The notes under the pieces: generated by a model | The model's input: the letters and a program-made list of their open reading frames with translations, nothing else | The model's database searches: none | Told to the model about the DNA's origin: nothing | Source: Bradyrhizobium sp. | Lineage (GTDB): Bacteria > Pseudomonadota > Alphaproteobacteria > Rhizobiales > Xanthobacteraceae | Assembly (NCBI GenBank): GCA_025960445.1 | Contig: JAICIT010000096.1 | Span: 1 to 7,887, forward strand | Reading direction: 5' to 3' | Length of the DNA: 7,887 bases | Made by a program: the position numbers and the translations under genes | Shown here: positions 7,541-7,887 of the stretch, piece by piece | How positions within the stretch are numbered: position 1 is the stretch's first letter | Layout of the letters: every line of letters begins with the position of its first letter

Positions 7541-7572
7541 CCGTCGGTCCAAACGCCCACTTTGCCCGACGG
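7541..7572 (+). terminator. weak candidate terminator after the TRAP operon
   Basis: CCGTCGG (7541-7547) and CCGACGG (7566-7572) form a perfect 7-bp stem around an 18-base loop, 25 bp after the DUF3237 stop codon. No T-run follows (the next bases are TCAAATCAG), so it is not a classical intrinsic terminator. It is the only inverted repeat of note at the end of this operon. Confidence 0.25.
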
Positions 7573-7887
7573 TCAAATCAGCTAGTTCGCTGTCCAGTCA
7601 TGGTTTCGAAAATATTTCCGTTCTCGCCTGACGCAAATCACTTCATAAGCGCCGCCGTCCTGCTCCAAACGAGGGGCGTTGCGCAACGTCAGGAACGCGG
7701 GGTGGGATGCGATGGACGCTGATGTGCTGCGGACGAACGGCACGTGAGGCGGACGGCGAAGTCGTGTGGTTCTGGCGCCTCGACGCTGGCGTCAAGTCGG
7801 CGGGAAGTAATTTTCGCAGGCGACGGTGACAACAAAGCCCGATCACCGGGAAGAGCGCGAAGGAAACCGTTAAAACCATTGTGCGGG
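7556..7887. repeat. gene-free segment, probably a dispersed Bradyrhizobium-type intergenic repeat
   Basis: No convincing gene lies in the last 372 bases. An open frame at 7516-7722 (+) and one at 7643-7879 (-) lack ribosome sites and protein-like composition. The + strand translates in broken pieces to peptides such as MDADVLRTNGT-stop, DGEVVWFWRLDAGVKS and a Lys/Arg/Pro-rich DNKARSPGRARRKPLKPLCG. I recall phrases of this kind from the many short hypothetical proteins called in Bradyrhizobium and related genomes, where they mark a repeated non-coding element. The left edge is a guess and the right edge is outside the window. This rests on memory, not on an alignment. Confidence 0.4.

Noticed and set aside
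7516..7722. 68-codon GTG-start frame directly after the DUF3237 gene
   Set aside because: No ribosome site, no family resemblance, and it runs into the suspected repeat segment.
7643..7879. 78-codon minus-strand frame at the window end
   Set aside because: Arg/Pro/His-rich translation with no domain, within the suspected non-coding repeat.

Overview
The window looks like chromosome from a high-GC alphaproteobacterium of the Bradyrhizobium / Rhodopseudomonas group (Nitrobacteraceae). The grounds are strong G/C preference at third codon positions, the character of the encoded proteins, the order TRAP-P, -Q, -M, DUF3237 that I recall from Rhodopseudomonas palustris, and a 3' intergenic segment that reads like a repeat I associate with Bradyrhizobium genomes. 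The genus is an inference; no rRNA or tRNA gene is present to fix it.

Layout: (1) 1-234, the 3' end of an unidentified + strand gene. (2) 250-1228, a two-gene minus-strand unit: a pyridoxamine-5'-phosphate-oxidase-fold flavoprotein followed by an overlapping YkgJ-type cysteine-cluster protein. (3) 1355-2254, a LysR-type regulator transcribed divergently from that unit. The 126-bp gap holds a good promoter and a T-N11-A LysR box that lie almost on the regulator's start codon. (4) 2260-2685, a minus-strand PaaI-type hotdog thioesterase, convergent with the LysR gene. (5) 2806-3975, minus-strand pobA, 4-hydroxybenzoate 3-monooxygenase, with a TTG start. (6) 4107-7515, a + strand operon running divergently from pobA: a TRAP periplasmic binding protein, small membrane subunit, large membrane subunit, and a DUF3237 protein. 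(7) 7516-7887, no convincing gene; probably a degraded or non-coding member of a dispersed repeat.

The central unit is a probable aromatic-acid uptake and catabolism module. The TRAP transporter is placed to import an aromatic carboxylate, and PobA hydroxylates 4-hydroxybenzoate to protocatechuate. The two arms share a 125-bp intergenic region with a striking dyad centred on base 4052: a perfect 15-bp inner palindrome plus matching outer TTGCA/TGCAA arms. This is the best candidate for a shared operator, and the regulator that would bind it is not in the window. Between the binding-protein gene and the small-subunit gene lies a strong hairpin followed by four T residues, which could keep membrane-subunit expression below that of the binding protein. 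Protocatechuate ring-cleavage genes are not in the window.

I found no CRISPR array, phage gene, toxin-antitoxin pair, transposase or defence system. The points most worth follow-up are the dyad, the inter-cistronic hairpin, the DUF3237 gene tied to aromatic uptake, and the apparently leaderless, self-controlled LysR gene.
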